From contig NZ_FNAJ01000003.1 in NCBI RefSeq assembly GCF_900101905.1, positions 372,001 to 436,000 of the forward strand: a DNA stretch of 64,000 nucleotides. Reading direction: 5' to 3'. Shown here one piece after another: positions 25,265 through 35,249 of this stretch. A program made the position numbers and the translations under genes. Positions within the stretch are counted from its first letter, which is position 1, and every line of letters starts with the position of its first letter. The notes below the pieces were generated by a model. That model searched no databases, had not been told where the DNA came from, and saw nothing but the letters and a program-made list of their open reading frames with translations. The stretch is from Myxococcus virescens (GTDB lineage Bacteria; Myxococcota; Myxococcia; Myxococcales; Myxococcaceae).

Positions 25265-26866
25265 ATGGCCCGTATCCTTGGCCTGGACCTCGGCAGTCAC
25301 GCCGTGAAGGGCGTGGTGCTGGAGGCGAAGACGAAGACGCACACCACCCATGGGTTCGCCGAGGTCCGGCGTGCCCAGGAGGGCGAGCGTGCCGACACGC
25401 TGCGAGCCGCGGTGCAGGAGCTGCTGGGCCAGCTCCCGCCGGGCAACGTGGACCAGATTGTCATCGCCCTGCCCGGCCCCGCGCTCACCACGCACGCGCT
25501 GAGCCTGCCCTTCTCCGACGCCAGGCGCATCGAGGCGACGCTGCCCTTCGAGGTCGGCAGCCAGCTGCCCTTCGACATCTCCGACGTCGTCTACGACTAC
25601 CAGGTCGTGGGCCTGAAGGACGGCGAAGGCAAGGAGAAGGCCAGCGACCTGCTGGTGGGCGTGGTGCGCAAGGAAGAGCTGGCGGAGCTGCTGGCGCTGC
25701 TGTCCGAGCTGAAGGTGGACCCGCGCATCGTCACGCACCCGGGCCTGACCTACCAGAACCTGTTCCAGCAGCACCCGGGCCTCTTCCAGGGCACGGGTGA
25801 AGGCGGCGCGGTGGCGGTGGTGGACATCGGCCATGAGCGCACCTCCGTGTCGGTGGGCAAGCCCGGCGAGGGCGTCCAGTTCGCGCGCACCTTCTCCGGC
25901 GGCGGCAAGGACTTGAGCAAGGCGCTGGCGACGGAGTTCCAGACGTCGCTGGCGGAGGCGCACCACTGGAAGGAGCAGCACGGCGCGGTGGCCAGCGCGG
26001 CCCAGGGCCCGGACGCGGAGCGCGCGGCGGCGGCCTTCGTGCGCGGCCTGCAGCCGATGCTGCGCGAGCTGCGCCCCACCCTCAAGGCCTTCACGGCCCG
26101 CACCCGTCAGCAGGTGGGCGCGGTGGTGCTGTGCGGCGGCACCGCGAAGCTGCCGGGCATCGCCGAGCAGCTCTCCCGGGACTTGAATCTGCCGGTGCGG
26201 GTGCTGGCGCTGCCCGCGGACGCGAAGGCGATTCCCGCGGCGGAGCAGCCCGTGGCGGCCCAGGCGTATTCGCTGTCCCTGCGCGGCAACGCGGCGGGCG
26301 TGCGCGCGCCGCGCTTCAACCTGCGCCGGGGCGAGTTCGCCTTCAAGGGCGACTTCGACTACATGAAGGACAAGCTGGGGCTCCTGGCGTCCTTCGCGGC
26401 CACGCTCATCCTGCTGCTCATCGCGTTCGGGGTGGTGCGCAACTCCGTGCTGGCGCGGCGCGAGGCGCAGGTGGACGCCGTGCTGTGTGACACCACCCAG
26501 CGAATCCTGGGCCGGTGCGAGAAGGACTACAACCGCGCGCTCAACATGCTCGCGGGCGTGGAGAGCCCGGCGGCGGCGCTGCCCCGGCTGACGGCGGTCA
26601 ACCTCCTGGCGGAGGTGACGGGGCGCGTTCCGGACGACATGCCGGTGAAGTTCACCCGCATCCAGATCGACCTGAGCCGCGTCATCCTCGAGGGTGAGAC
26701 GGACTCCTCGAAGCAGATCGACACGCTGTCCAACGCCATCAAGAACCACGACTGCTTCAAGGACGTCCGGCAGGGCAAGGTGGAGAAGACGCGGGACGGC
26801 AGCAAGATGTCCTTCCGCCTGGACGTGCAGGTGCAATGCCCTGGTGAGCAGGGAGGAGAGAGCTGA
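25265..26866 (+). CDS. gspL: Type II secretion protein GspL, actin-like
   Basis: 533 residues. The cytoplasmic N-terminal part is a PilM/GspL actin-like fold ('RILGLDLGSHAVKGVVLEAK', 'VAVVDIGHERTSVSVGKPGEG', 'VVLCGGTAKLPGIAEQLSRDL'). A membrane span lies near residues 378-400 ('LLASFAATLILLLIAFGVV'), followed by a ferredoxin-like periplasmic domain. GspL couples GspE to the membrane platform and pairs with GspM. The start lies one base after the gspK stop. Confidence 0.9.
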   Translation: MARILGLDLGSHAVKGVVLEAKTKTHTTHGFAEVRRAQEGERADTLRAAVQELLGQLPPGNVDQIVIALPGPALTTHALSLPFSDARRIEATLPFEVGSQLPFDISDVVYDYQVVGLKDGEGKEKASDLLVGVVRKEELAELLALLSELKVDPRIVTHPGLTYQNLFQQHPGLFQGTGEGGAVAVVDIGHERTSVSVGKPGEGVQFARTFSGGGKDLSKALATEFQTSLAEAHHWKEQHGAVASAAQGPDAERAAAAFVRGLQPMLRELRPTLKAFTARTRQQVGAVVLCGGTAKLPGIAEQLSRDLNLPVRVLALPADAKAIPAAEQPVAAQAYSLSLRGNAAGVRAPRFNLRRGEFAFKGDFDYMKDKLGLLASFAATLILLLIAFGVVRNSVLARREAQVDAVLCDTTQRILGRCEKDYNRALNMLAGVESPAAALPRLTAVNLLAEVTGRVPDDMPVKFTRIQIDLSRVILEGETDSSKQIDTLSNAIKNHDCFKDVRQGKVEKTRDGSKMSFRLDVQVQCPGEQGGES

Positions 26867-26868
26867 CC

Positions 26869-27426
26869 ATGGCCAAGCTTCAGGAAGTCTTCGCCCCCAT
26901 CCAGACGTGGTTCGAGCGGCTCAGCGACCGCGAGCGCCGCATGGTGTCCATCGCCGGCGCGGCGGTGCTGGTGTTCATCCTGTTCGCCGTGGTGATGACG
27001 TTCACCAACAGCGCGTCCGGGTACCGCAAGCGCACCGAGGAGAAGCTGGCCAAGCTGCAGGAAGTGAACACGCTGGCCGCCAGCTTCCGCGAGGCGCAGG
27101 CCAACCGTCAGTCGGTGGAGCAGCAGCTCACGTCCAGCAACGTGCAGCTCATCAGCTACATCGAGGACAAGGCGACGCTGGCCGGCCTCCAGGTGCCCAA
27201 CATGACGCCCAAGGGCGAGGTGGGCATCGGCGACGGGAAAATCGTGGAGAGCGCCGTGGAGCTGACCTTCACGGACGTGGACCTGCGCAAGCTGACCGAC
27301 TTCCTGCAGACGGTGGAGAGCGGCCCGGGCGTGGTGAAGGTGAAGCTGTTGCGCATCGAGCCGCGTCCCGCATCGGACACGCTGACGGCGTGGACCACTG
27401 TCGCCACCTACCGGATGAAGCCCTGA
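26869..27426 (+). CDS. gspM: Type II secretion protein GspM
   Basis: 185 residues. A cytoplasmic N-terminus ends in 'LSDRERRMVSIAGA', typical of GspM, followed by a membrane span (about 25-45), a coiled coil and a small periplasmic domain. It partners GspL in the platform. GGAGGAGAG precedes the ATG, overlapping the end of gspL. Confidence 0.88.
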   Translation: MAKLQEVFAPIQTWFERLSDRERRMVSIAGAAVLVFILFAVVMTFTNSASGYRKRTEEKLAKLQEVNTLAASFREAQANRQSVEQQLTSSNVQLISYIEDKATLAGLQVPNMTPKGEVGIGDGKIVESAVELTFTDVDLRKLTDFLQTVESGPGVVKVKLLRIEPRPASDTLTAWTTVATYRMKP

Positions 27427-27429
27427 CCC

Positions 27430-28398
27430 ATGTCCACTGACTCCAAAGCCGCCCGCTGGAAGATTCTCCTCGGCTACGCCGCGTTCGCGGTGGTGGCCTT
27501 CGTCGTGGGCCTGCTCGTCACCTTCCCGTACGACGCCATCCGCAAGCGGCTGGTCAGCGAAGCGGCCCAGGCGGGGCTCGCGGTGCGCATCGGTTCGCTG
27601 CGGCCGGGCCTTGCGGGCATCACCGCCACCAACGTGCGCGTGAGCAAGCCGCCCCAGCCGCTGAGCGCGGACACGGTGGCGGCCCTCGCGCGGGGCGAAG
27701 GCATGCTGGGCGCCGCGGAGCTGGGCGAGCCACTGGTGCTGGACAGCGTGGCGCTGCGCCCCGCCCTCTTCCCGCCGGGCATCGCGCTGCGCGCCAGCGT
27801 CATGGGCGGCACGCTGAGCGCCTCCGTGGGCCTGCTGGGCGACACGCGCGTGAAGGTGACGGCGGAGGGGCTCCAGGCCTCCGGCGGCAACCTGCCGGCC
27901 TTCACCGGCATGGACCTGGACGGCGAGCTGAACGCGGCCCTGTCGCTGACGCTGCCCAAGAGCGGCGCGCAACCGGACCTGTCCCAGGCCAACGGCGAGC
28001 TGACGCTGGACACCCGGAACATGGTCATCAAGAGCGGCAAGGTGGCCATCCCCATGGGAGGTGGCACGGCGGTGCCCATGGACCTGCCGCAAATCGACCT
28101 GGGCGCCCTCACCGGGCGCATCCAGTTCGTCAAGGGACTGGGCACGGTGGAGTCGCTGCGCCTGAAGAGCAACGAGTTGGAGGCGGTGGCCACCGGCACG
28201 CTGAAGCTGGGCAAGCGGCTGGAGTACAGCGAGCCCGGCATGGATGTGAACATCAAGCTGGACCCGGAGTTCCAGAAGCGGCTGGGTCTGGTGGGCGCGG
28301 GCGTCACCATCCTCCCGCCGGACAAGACGGACCCCAGCTTCCGCGCCGCCCGGCTCGGCGGCTTCCTCAACCGGCCGACGTTCCTCCCGCGGCGCTGA
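27430..28398 (+). CDS. gspN: Type II secretion protein GspN
   Basis: 322 residues: one N-terminal membrane span (about 12-34, 'LLGYAAFAVVAFVVGLLVTFP') and a long, beta-rich, AsmA-like periplasmic region ('GSLRPGLAGITATNVRVSKPP'). GspN is present only in some type II systems, and its role is not well defined. It ends the gsp operon; a strong hairpin follows 10 bases after the stop. Confidence 0.83.
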   Translation: MSTDSKAARWKILLGYAAFAVVAFVVGLLVTFPYDAIRKRLVSEAAQAGLAVRIGSLRPGLAGITATNVRVSKPPQPLSADTVAALARGEGMLGAAELGEPLVLDSVALRPALFPPGIALRASVMGGTLSASVGLLGDTRVKVTAEGLQASGGNLPAFTGMDLDGELNAALSLTLPKSGAQPDLSQANGELTLDTRNMVIKSGKVAIPMGGGTAVPMDLPQIDLGALTGRIQFVKGLGTVESLRLKSNELEAVATGTLKLGKRLEYSEPGMDVNIKLDPEFQKRLGLVGAGVTILPPDKTDPSFRAARLGGFLNRPTFLPRR

Positions 28399-28408
28399 GC
28401 GCCCGCTC

Positions 28409-28434
28409 CCCCGCGCCCGCCGCAGGGCGCGGGG
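28409..28434 (+). terminator. Strong GC hairpin ending the gsp operon
   Basis: CCCCGCGCCC-GCCGCA-GGGCGCGGGG is a perfect 10-bp GC stem with a 6-nt loop, starting 10 nt after the gspN stop. Only TTG follows, so release may need Rho or pausing alone, as is common in GC-rich genomes. Confidence 0.65.
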
Positions 28435-28462
28435 TTGAAAGCCGAACACCAGGGCGTGTAAA
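28435..28462 (+). promoter_or_regulatory. Sigma-70 type promoter for the FHA activator gene
   Basis: TTGAAA (28435-28440, 5 of 6), a 16-nt spacer and TGTAAA (28457-28462, 4 of 6). It begins directly after the operon terminator, suggesting the activator gene has its own transcription start. Confidence 0.45.
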
Positions 28463-28465
28463 GCG

Positions 28466-28490
28466 CTCTCAGGTGCTGGACTGCTGAGAG
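28466..28490 (+). promoter_or_regulatory. Inverted repeat over the start region of the FHA activator
   Basis: CTCTCAG (28466-28472) and CTGAGAG (28484-28490) are perfect 7-bp arms, 11 nt apart. The right arm overlaps the purine-rich ribosome site before the ATG at 28498. It could be an operator (autoregulation) or an RNA hairpin masking the ribosome site. Confidence 0.4.
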
Positions 28491-28497
28491 GGCTGGG

Positions 28498-30138
<1,641 letters not shown>

Positions 30139-30155
30139 AGGCCGTCTTCCAGGGA

Positions 30156-30187
30156 GGTGGGGGTGTCAGCAGATGGACGCCCCCGCC
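30156..30187 (+). terminator. Hairpin after the FHA activator gene
   Basis: A 12-bp stem (two G-T wobbles) with an 8-nt loop: GGTGGGGGTGTC and GACGCCCCCGCC, 17 nt after the stop at 30138. No T-run follows. Confidence 0.55.
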
Positions 30188-30219
30188 CCGGGAAAATGTG
30201 GCCCACGGTGCATGGCCCT

Positions 30220-30238
30220 GAAGGGCGATAGACCCTTC
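30220..30238 (+). repeat. Inverted repeat upstream of the sigma factor gene
   Basis: GAAGGG-CGATAGA-CCCTTC, perfect 6-bp arms with a 7-nt centre, 62 bp before the sigma-factor ATG. Possible operator; no regulator is assigned. Confidence 0.3.
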
Positions 30239-30299
30239 TGGCGGCTCATTCGTTCCATGTCCTGTACGTCCACCCCGGCGTGTCAGGAGAGCCCCCGTC

Positions 30300-30803
30300 A
30301 TGCACGCATGCGCGCTTCCGCCGCTGTCCGAGTTGTATACCGAGCACCGTCCTCGCGCGTTGGCCATTGCCCGACGCATCGTCGGTGATACCGCCGACGC
30401 TGAAGACGTGGTGCAGGACGTCTTCGCCCGGCTCGCCCGCCGCGCCCCCGGCTACGGTGGCCGCGCGGCGTGGAGCACCTGGCTGCACCGGGTCATGGTG
30501 AACAGCAGCATCAACTGGCTGCGGGCGCGCAAGCGCCGAGACCGGCTGAGCCACGACGTCCAGGAGCCCCTGTCCCCCGAAGCCCTCGCCGTGGGCGCGG
30601 AGATGGAGCGCCACTTCGGTGAGGCGATGGAGGACATCAACGAGCAACAGCGCCAGGTGCTCTACCTGCGCGAGGTGCGCGGCCTGAGCTACCCGGAAAT
30701 CGCCCGGCTGCTGCGCATCCCCGAAGGCACGGTGAAGAGCACGCTCCACCGCGCCCGCCAGCGCACGCTCTCCCTGATGGAAGAGCGCGGCCAGCAGCCC
30801 TGA
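30300..30803 (+). CDS. ECF-type RNA polymerase sigma factor
   Basis: 167 residues with sigma regions 2 ('LYTEHRPRALAIARRI', 'DAEDVVQDVFARL') and 4 ('QVLYLREVRGLSYPEIARLL', 'GTVKSTLHRARQR'), and no region 3, as in group IV (ECF) sigma factors. AGGAG lies about 11 nt before the ATG. No anti-sigma factor is adjacent: the next gene is convergent and soluble. It is therefore an orphan whose control cannot be read from this window. Confidence 0.88.
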   Translation: MHACALPPLSELYTEHRPRALAIARRIVGDTADAEDVVQDVFARLARRAPGYGGRAAWSTWLHRVMVNSSINWLRARKRRDRLSHDVQEPLSPEALAVGAEMERHFGEAMEDINEQQRQVLYLREVRGLSYPEIARLLRIPEGTVKSTLHRARQRTLSLMEERGQQP

Positions 30804-30818
30804 GGGCCCGGGACGGGC

Positions 30819-31475
30819 TCAGTCCTCGCTCTTCGAGCCGACGAACTGGTCCGCCTTCTCCTTGAAGAGGACGTTGAAGCTGGTGAGCGAGCCGTAGACG
30901 CGGGTGATGTAGCTCTGCATCTCCACCTTCTCCGCGTCCGACAGCTTCGGGTGCGCGTTGAGCTTCTGCTCCAGCACCCGGAGCCTGTCGCGCACCATGA
31001 CGACCTTGTGGAACAGGCTGTCGATGGGCAGGTCCTTGGGCTGCAGCTCGGTGTTGGCGGGCACCAGCCGCATCGTGCCGCCCTCCCACTTGTTGGCCAG
31101 GGGCGGCGCGTCCAGCAAGCCGGACGCCTCCCGGAAGATGTCCATCAGCTCTTCACGCGTCATGCTCAACCCTTCCAGGTCCACCACGGCGTTGGGGTCC
31201 GCGCGACGCCGCACCACCACCGGCGCCACGCTGCGCGCGGTCCGCTCGCGCGCGGGTGCAACCGCCGAGGGGGCCGCGCTTCCCCGAGGCGTGTACTTGT
31301 CGCAAATGGGCGCGGACGGGGGAAAGTTGCCCCGCCACGAGTGCAGCCGGCACGCGCCCACCCAGCCCCGGCGCTCATCCACCGACTGCGGGCTGAACAG
31401 CTTGCAATTGCCACACACGCGCTCTTCCGGCTTGAAGACCGGAAAAGGAAGCGAGCCGTCCCCCGCGTCCGACAT
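30819..31475 (-). CDS. Four-cysteine protein of unknown function
   Basis: 218 residues from the ATG at 31475, which overlaps the stop of the upstream peptidase gene by one base. The N-terminal 60 residues have a zinc-ribbon-like pattern: CGNC, then a Cys near 42 in 'GACRLH' and a Cys near 58 in 'PICDKY'. A basic linker follows. The C-terminal half is helical ('MTREELMDIFREASGLLD', 'KVVMVRDRLRVLEQKL'). Coupling suggests cotranscription with the S46 peptidase, but no function is assigned. Confidence 0.65.
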   Translation of the reverse strand: MSDAGDGSLPFPVFKPEERVCGNCKLFSPQSVDERRGWVGACRLHSWRGNFPPSAPICDKYTPRGSAAPSAVAPARERTARSVAPVVVRRRADPNAVVDLEGLSMTREELMDIFREASGLLDAPPLANKWEGGTMRLVPANTELQPKDLPIDSLFHKVVMVRDRLRVLEQKLNAHPKLSDAEKVEMQSYITRVYGSLTSFNVLFKEKADQFVGSKSED

Positions 31476-33652
31476 CAGCGCGTCTCCCCCGCCACCGGCG
31501 GGCCCTTGCGCACGCCCAGCTCGCGCAGCAGCGCATCCGCGTCCTCCACCTGGTCCAGCATCCAGAGGATGTAGCGCACGTCCACGTTGACGTTGCGAGC
31601 CACGTCCGGGTTGTAGCCGAAGTCGTTGGCCACGTTCTCCCAGACGCGGTCGAAGTTGACGCCCACGAGCTGGCCCTTGCCGTTGACGGTGGGGCTGCCG
31701 GAGTTGCCGCCGGTGGTGTCCGCGTCCGACAGGAAGTTCACCGGGATGTCCTTCAGCTTCTTGTCCTGCCACGCGCCAAAGCGCTTCGCCTCGGCGACCT
31801 TGGCGACCTTCTCCGGGACGTCGAAGGGCTCCTCGCCGGTGTGCTTGGCCAGCATGCCCGACAGCGTCGTCTGCGGCGTGTAGATGGCGCCGTCCCGCGG
31901 CGCGTAGCCCTGCACCTTGGCGAAGCTGACGCGCAGCGTGCTGTTGGCGTCGGGGGCCACCGGCTTGCCCGCGTGCGCCAGCACCGCCTTGCGCCACTCC
32001 GGCCGCAGCCGCAGCGCGGCGCCCTGGCGCTTGTCCTTCACCTCGTCGAGCGCGGCCTGCTCCTTCGCCAGGTCCAGGCCGAACGCGAGCAACGGGTCCT
32101 TGCGCGCCTCGAGCTGGCCCACCGACTCGGTGGCCATCTTCATGCGCTCGTCCAGCGTCAGCACCTTGGTGCCCGCGTACATGGCGTCAATCTTCGCCAG
32201 GACGTCCTTCTCCGAGAACGTCTTGCCAAAGTGCTTGTCCACCGCGGCGATGCGCTCACCGGCGCCCAGCGCCTGCGCGCGGCGCACGAAGGCCAGCAGC
32301 AGCTGACGCTCGGCGGGGAGGAACAGGTTCTTCTGCTCGCGCTCCAGCCGGTCCTTGATGCGGACGTGCTCGCGCTCCATGTACTCCGGGCGGCGCTCCA
32401 GGTCCGGCTTCGCGCGCTCCGCGGCCAGCCGCGACACCACCACCGCCAGGGCCGGGCCCCGCGCCAGACGCGACGACGCGGCCAGGAGGAACTCACGCTC
32501 GAAGGACTTCGCGATGGCGGACTGCTCGACGAGCAGCGCGGCCCGCGCGTCCAGCGCCGGCTGCCACTTCGCGCCGGCCTTCTTGGCCCACACCGCGACG
32601 GCGGCTTCCGCCTCGCGCTGCTTCTCCACGATGTGGCCGCGCTTCAGGCCGGCGAGCTGACCGCCCGAGTTCTTGTAGACGTTGTGCAGGCCCTTGAGCT
32701 GCGAGGCGGTGGCAATCTTGCCCGCGGGGTCCTTCTCCCCTTCCGCTTCGAGGATGCGGATGGCCTCGCCGAACACGTCGCGCATGCGCGGGTAGAGGCG
32801 GGACTGGCGCTCGGCCATCTCCTCCGCGAGCAGCGCGCGGTACGTCATGCCCGGGTAGCCCAGCACCATGACGAAGTCATTGGGCTTCACGCCCTGGGTG
32901 GCCAGCGGGAAGAAGAACTCCGCCTTGTAGGGGACGTTCTTGTCGCTGTACGGCGCGGAGGTGCCGTCCGGCGCGGTGTACGCGCGGAGGATGGCGAAGT
33001 CACCGGTGTGGCGCGGCCACATCCAGTTGTCCTCCTCGCCGCCGTACTCACCCACCGCGCGCGGCGGCGCGTAGACGAGCCGCACGTCGGTGAGCTCCAC
33101 CGCGTCCACCAGCGTGTAGTTGACGCCGCCATCGAAGGTGGCGACCTGGCAGCGGGTCGCGGGGCGCTTCTCGCACTCGGCGACCAGTTCCTTCTGCTTC
33201 CGCTCGATGGCCTTGTAGCGCGTGATGTCGTCCGCGTCCGCGGGCACCGCGGCGAGCACCGTCTTCGTCACATCGGTGAAGCTGCGCGGGACCTGGACGC
33301 GGGAGCCCTTGCCGGGCAGTTCGTCCTCGCGCTTGGAGGCGAGGAAGCCCTGGGTGATGAGGTCACGCTGCGGCGTGCTGTGCTCCTGGATGACGCCGAA
33401 GGCACAGTGGTGGTTGGTGATGACCAGTCCCGAGGCGGCGATGAACGCGCCCGAGCACCCGCCGACGTTGACCGCGCCCGCGAGCAGGCCGGTGCCACGC
33501 TTCGGGTCCCAGAGCTTCTTGGGGGAGACCTGGAGGCCCTGGGCGCGTAGCCACGCCGGGTCCAGCTCCAGGACCTGCTGGGGAGTCCACTTGCCTTCCC
33601 CGGCCAGAGCGGGGGCAGCCACGAGCGACAGAAGGAGGAGCGTCTTCTTCAT
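31475..33652 (-). CDS. S46-family dipeptidyl-peptidase (DPP7/DPP11 type)
   Basis: 725 residues with a Sec signal peptide ('LLLLSLVAAPALAGEG'), so periplasmic or outer-membrane associated. Chymotrypsin-fold S46 signatures are 'LVITNHHCAFGVIQ' (catalytic His, 81-82) and 'TTGGNSGSPTVNGKG' (catalytic Ser near 651). The family removes dipeptides from peptide N-termini. The 'NFDRVWE' motif has Arg (about 669) where, as I recall, DPP11 (Asp/Glu-specific) has Arg and DPP7 has Gly, so acidic specificity is predicted. Confidence 0.87.
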   Translation of the reverse strand: MKKTLLLLSLVAAPALAGEGKWTPQQVLELDPAWLRAQGLQVSPKKLWDPKRGTGLLAGAVNVGGCSGAFIAASGLVITNHHCAFGVIQEHSTPQRDLITQGFLASKREDELPGKGSRVQVPRSFTDVTKTVLAAVPADADDITRYKAIERKQKELVAECEKRPATRCQVATFDGGVNYTLVDAVELTDVRLVYAPPRAVGEYGGEEDNWMWPRHTGDFAILRAYTAPDGTSAPYSDKNVPYKAEFFFPLATQGVKPNDFVMVLGYPGMTYRALLAEEMAERQSRLYPRMRDVFGEAIRILEAEGEKDPAGKIATASQLKGLHNVYKNSGGQLAGLKRGHIVEKQREAEAAVAVWAKKAGAKWQPALDARAALLVEQSAIAKSFEREFLLAASSRLARGPALAVVVSRLAAERAKPDLERRPEYMEREHVRIKDRLEREQKNLFLPAERQLLLAFVRRAQALGAGERIAAVDKHFGKTFSEKDVLAKIDAMYAGTKVLTLDERMKMATESVGQLEARKDPLLAFGLDLAKEQAALDEVKDKRQGAALRLRPEWRKAVLAHAGKPVAPDANSTLRVSFAKVQGYAPRDGAIYTPQTTLSGMLAKHTGEEPFDVPEKVAKVAEAKRFGAWQDKKLKDIPVNFLSDADTTGGNSGSPTVNGKGQLVGVNFDRVWENVANDFGYNPDVARNVNVDVRYILWMLDQVEDADALLRELGVRKGPPVAGETR

Positions 33653-33788
33653 GGTGTCCTCTCCCTACTCCGTCCGGCGCCCGCAAGCGAATCCCTTCGC
33701 CGTGACGCTTCGCGGCCAGGAGGCCGGGCTTTTTCGTGGAAGACGAACCCGGATTAAGTGTTGGGGTGTCCCAGGAGGGGAGCGACCG

Positions 33789-34526
33789 ATGCGGACCGCC
33801 AGCGGTGCACAGCTCGATTTCGGCCGGTTGGCCCTGCTCGCCCTCATGCTGGGGGTGGGCTGGTATTTCTGGGATTCACCCGCCCTGTGGCCCATGAAGG
33901 TGCTGGTGGTGATGATGCATGAGAGCGGGCATGCCCTGGCGACGCTGCTGGTGGGCGGCTCCGTGGACCGCATCCACCTGGCGGCCAACGAATCGGGCTC
34001 CTGCCTGTCTCGCCTGCCGCCCGGGCTGTTCGCCAAGGTGGCCGTCTACTCCGGGGGGTACCTGGGCAGCGCGGTGGCGGGCGCGGGGCTGATGCTGGCC
34101 ACCTTCCGCTTCCGGCTCCGCCGCTGGGTGCTGGGCACTGCCAGCGTGTGGCTCACCGTCATGGGCCTGGTGTACGCGGGGGACGGCTTCACCCTGCTCT
34201 TCTGCCTGGGCACGGCCGTGGTGCTGGCCCTGGGCGCGAAGTTCCTGCCGGATGGGGTGGTGGACGCGCTGAACCTGTTCATCGCGGCCTTCACGGCGCT
34301 GTATGCGCTGTTCGATTTGCGCTCGGACTTGTGGAACAGCGCGGTGCGCTCGCAGAGTGACGCGGCGCTCCTGGCGGACCTCACCTACGTGCCCGCGGTG
34401 GTGTGGGCGGCGCTGTGGTCGCTGATCGCCATCGGACTGCTGGCGGTGGCGGCGTACACGTCCCTGCACGCCAGGCCCAAGGGGCTCCAGATGCCTTCCA
34501 TCACGGCGCGGGCGCGGCGGGTGTAG
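33789..34526 (+). CDS. M50-type membrane metalloprotease-like protein
   Basis: 245 residues from the ATG at 33789 (AGGAGGGG 9 nt upstream). Polytopic, with five or so hydrophobic segments. The zinc motif HExxH is present ('MMHESGHALATLLVGG', about residue 40), and 'LGSAVAGAGLML' with 'FLPDGVVDALNLF' fits an M50B-like arrangement, though the usual NPDG is only loosely recognisable. Its last 10 codons, encoding 'PSITARARRV', are duplicated 1.5 kb downstream beyond the toxin/immunity pair. Substrate unknown. Confidence 0.7.
   Translation: MRTASGAQLDFGRLALLALMLGVGWYFWDSPALWPMKVLVVMMHESGHALATLLVGGSVDRIHLAANESGSCLSRLPPGLFAKVAVYSGGYLGSAVAGAGLMLATFRFRLRRWVLGTASVWLTVMGLVYAGDGFTLLFCLGTAVVLALGAKFLPDGVVDALNLFIAAFTALYALFDLRSDLWNSAVRSQSDAALLADLTYVPAVVWAALWSLIAIGLLAVAAYTSLHARPKGLQMPSITARARRV
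34497..34524 (+). repeat. 28-bp direct repeat, left copy (3' end of the M50 gene)
   Basis: The 28 bases from TCCATCACGG to GGCGGGTGT recur identically at 35999-36026. This copy encodes the C-terminus of the M50-like protein, and the stop codon begins at its last base. It marks the left edge of the toxin/immunity cassette. Confidence 0.8.
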
Positions 34527-34535
34527 CGCCTCCGG

Positions 34536-34553
34536 CTATCGGCCACGCGATAG
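34536..34553 (+). repeat. Inverted repeat before the toxin gene
   Basis: CTATCG-GCCACG-CGATAG, perfect 6-bp arms with a 6-nt centre, between the M50 stop and the toxin ATG at 34563. It could be a weak terminator, an operator or a structured leader. Confidence 0.35.
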
Positions 34554-34562
34554 ACTTCTCCG

Positions 34563-35237
34563 ATGATGCGGACATTTCTGGTCTCTGCATTCTCGGTGCT
34601 CGCGCTGACTTTTCTGGGGTGCTCCAGCGCCGCGAGGATGCCCGCGCCCGAGGCCTGGGAGTCCGCGGAGGAGATGTGCACCACCGCTGATGATGCCCAT
34701 TGCGGCTCACTCCTGTGTCATGGCGACGCGTGCGGAATCTATCGCTGCGAAGACGTGCCTGGAGCTGTGGAACTGGCGCGCTTCCCGCCTGCGCGTCCTC
34801 CCGTGGCGGCTGCGGCGCCTGGGCGCGGTCCCCGGAGGAATTGGGGAGGAGGCCAGAACCTTCCACGGGGCGCCGTCATGGTGTTCCCCAACTGGAACGG
34901 CGCTGCCGGCTGGGTGGTGCCACCTTCACGTTGGCTCACAGCCGGGCGGTGGGAGAAGCACCACATCTTCCCCCAGGCCAGAGACCTGGCGGAGTGGTTC
35001 AGGGATAGAGGGCTCAGGATTCACGACTACACACTTCCGATTCCTCGAGACATTCATCAGCGGATTCACAAAGGGGGAGAGAGTGGCGGGGCATGGAACC
35101 GAGCCTGGCGCGAGTTCAGACTCCGCAATGAGAACGCAAGCCCCGAGGAGATCTTCAAGCACGCGGGCGAACTCATCTACCGCTTCCAGCTCATGGGCGG
35201 GCCCATTCGCGCCTACCATTCCAAGCCAGGTACTTGA
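34563..35237 (+). CDS. sitA: SitA6-type polymorphic toxin lipoprotein
   Basis: 224 residues from the ATG at 34563. Lipoprotein signal with lipobox 'LGC' (Cys near residue 20) and Ser rather than Asp at +2, consistent with outer-membrane sorting. A Cys-containing spacer follows ('MCTTADDAHCGSLLCHGDAC'). The C-terminal domain has 'EKHHIFPQARDLAEWF', 'RDIHQRIHKGG' and 'WNRAWREF', matching the myxobacterial TIGR02269/DUF2380 lipoprotein family, as I recall it. Members act as kin-discriminating toxins delivered by outer-membrane exchange. The His-rich core resembles HNH-type nucleases (inference). The DNA is more A+T-rich than its neighbours. Confidence 0.78.
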   Translation: MMRTFLVSAFSVLALTFLGCSSAARMPAPEAWESAEEMCTTADDAHCGSLLCHGDACGIYRCEDVPGAVELARFPPARPPVAAAAPGRGPRRNWGGGQNLPRGAVMVFPNWNGAAGWVVPPSRWLTAGRWEKHHIFPQARDLAEWFRDRGLRIHDYTLPIPRDIHQRIHKGGESGGAWNRAWREFRLRNENASPEEIFKHAGELIYRFQLMGGPIRAYHSKPGT

Positions 35238-35249
35238 GAGATTGAGTGC

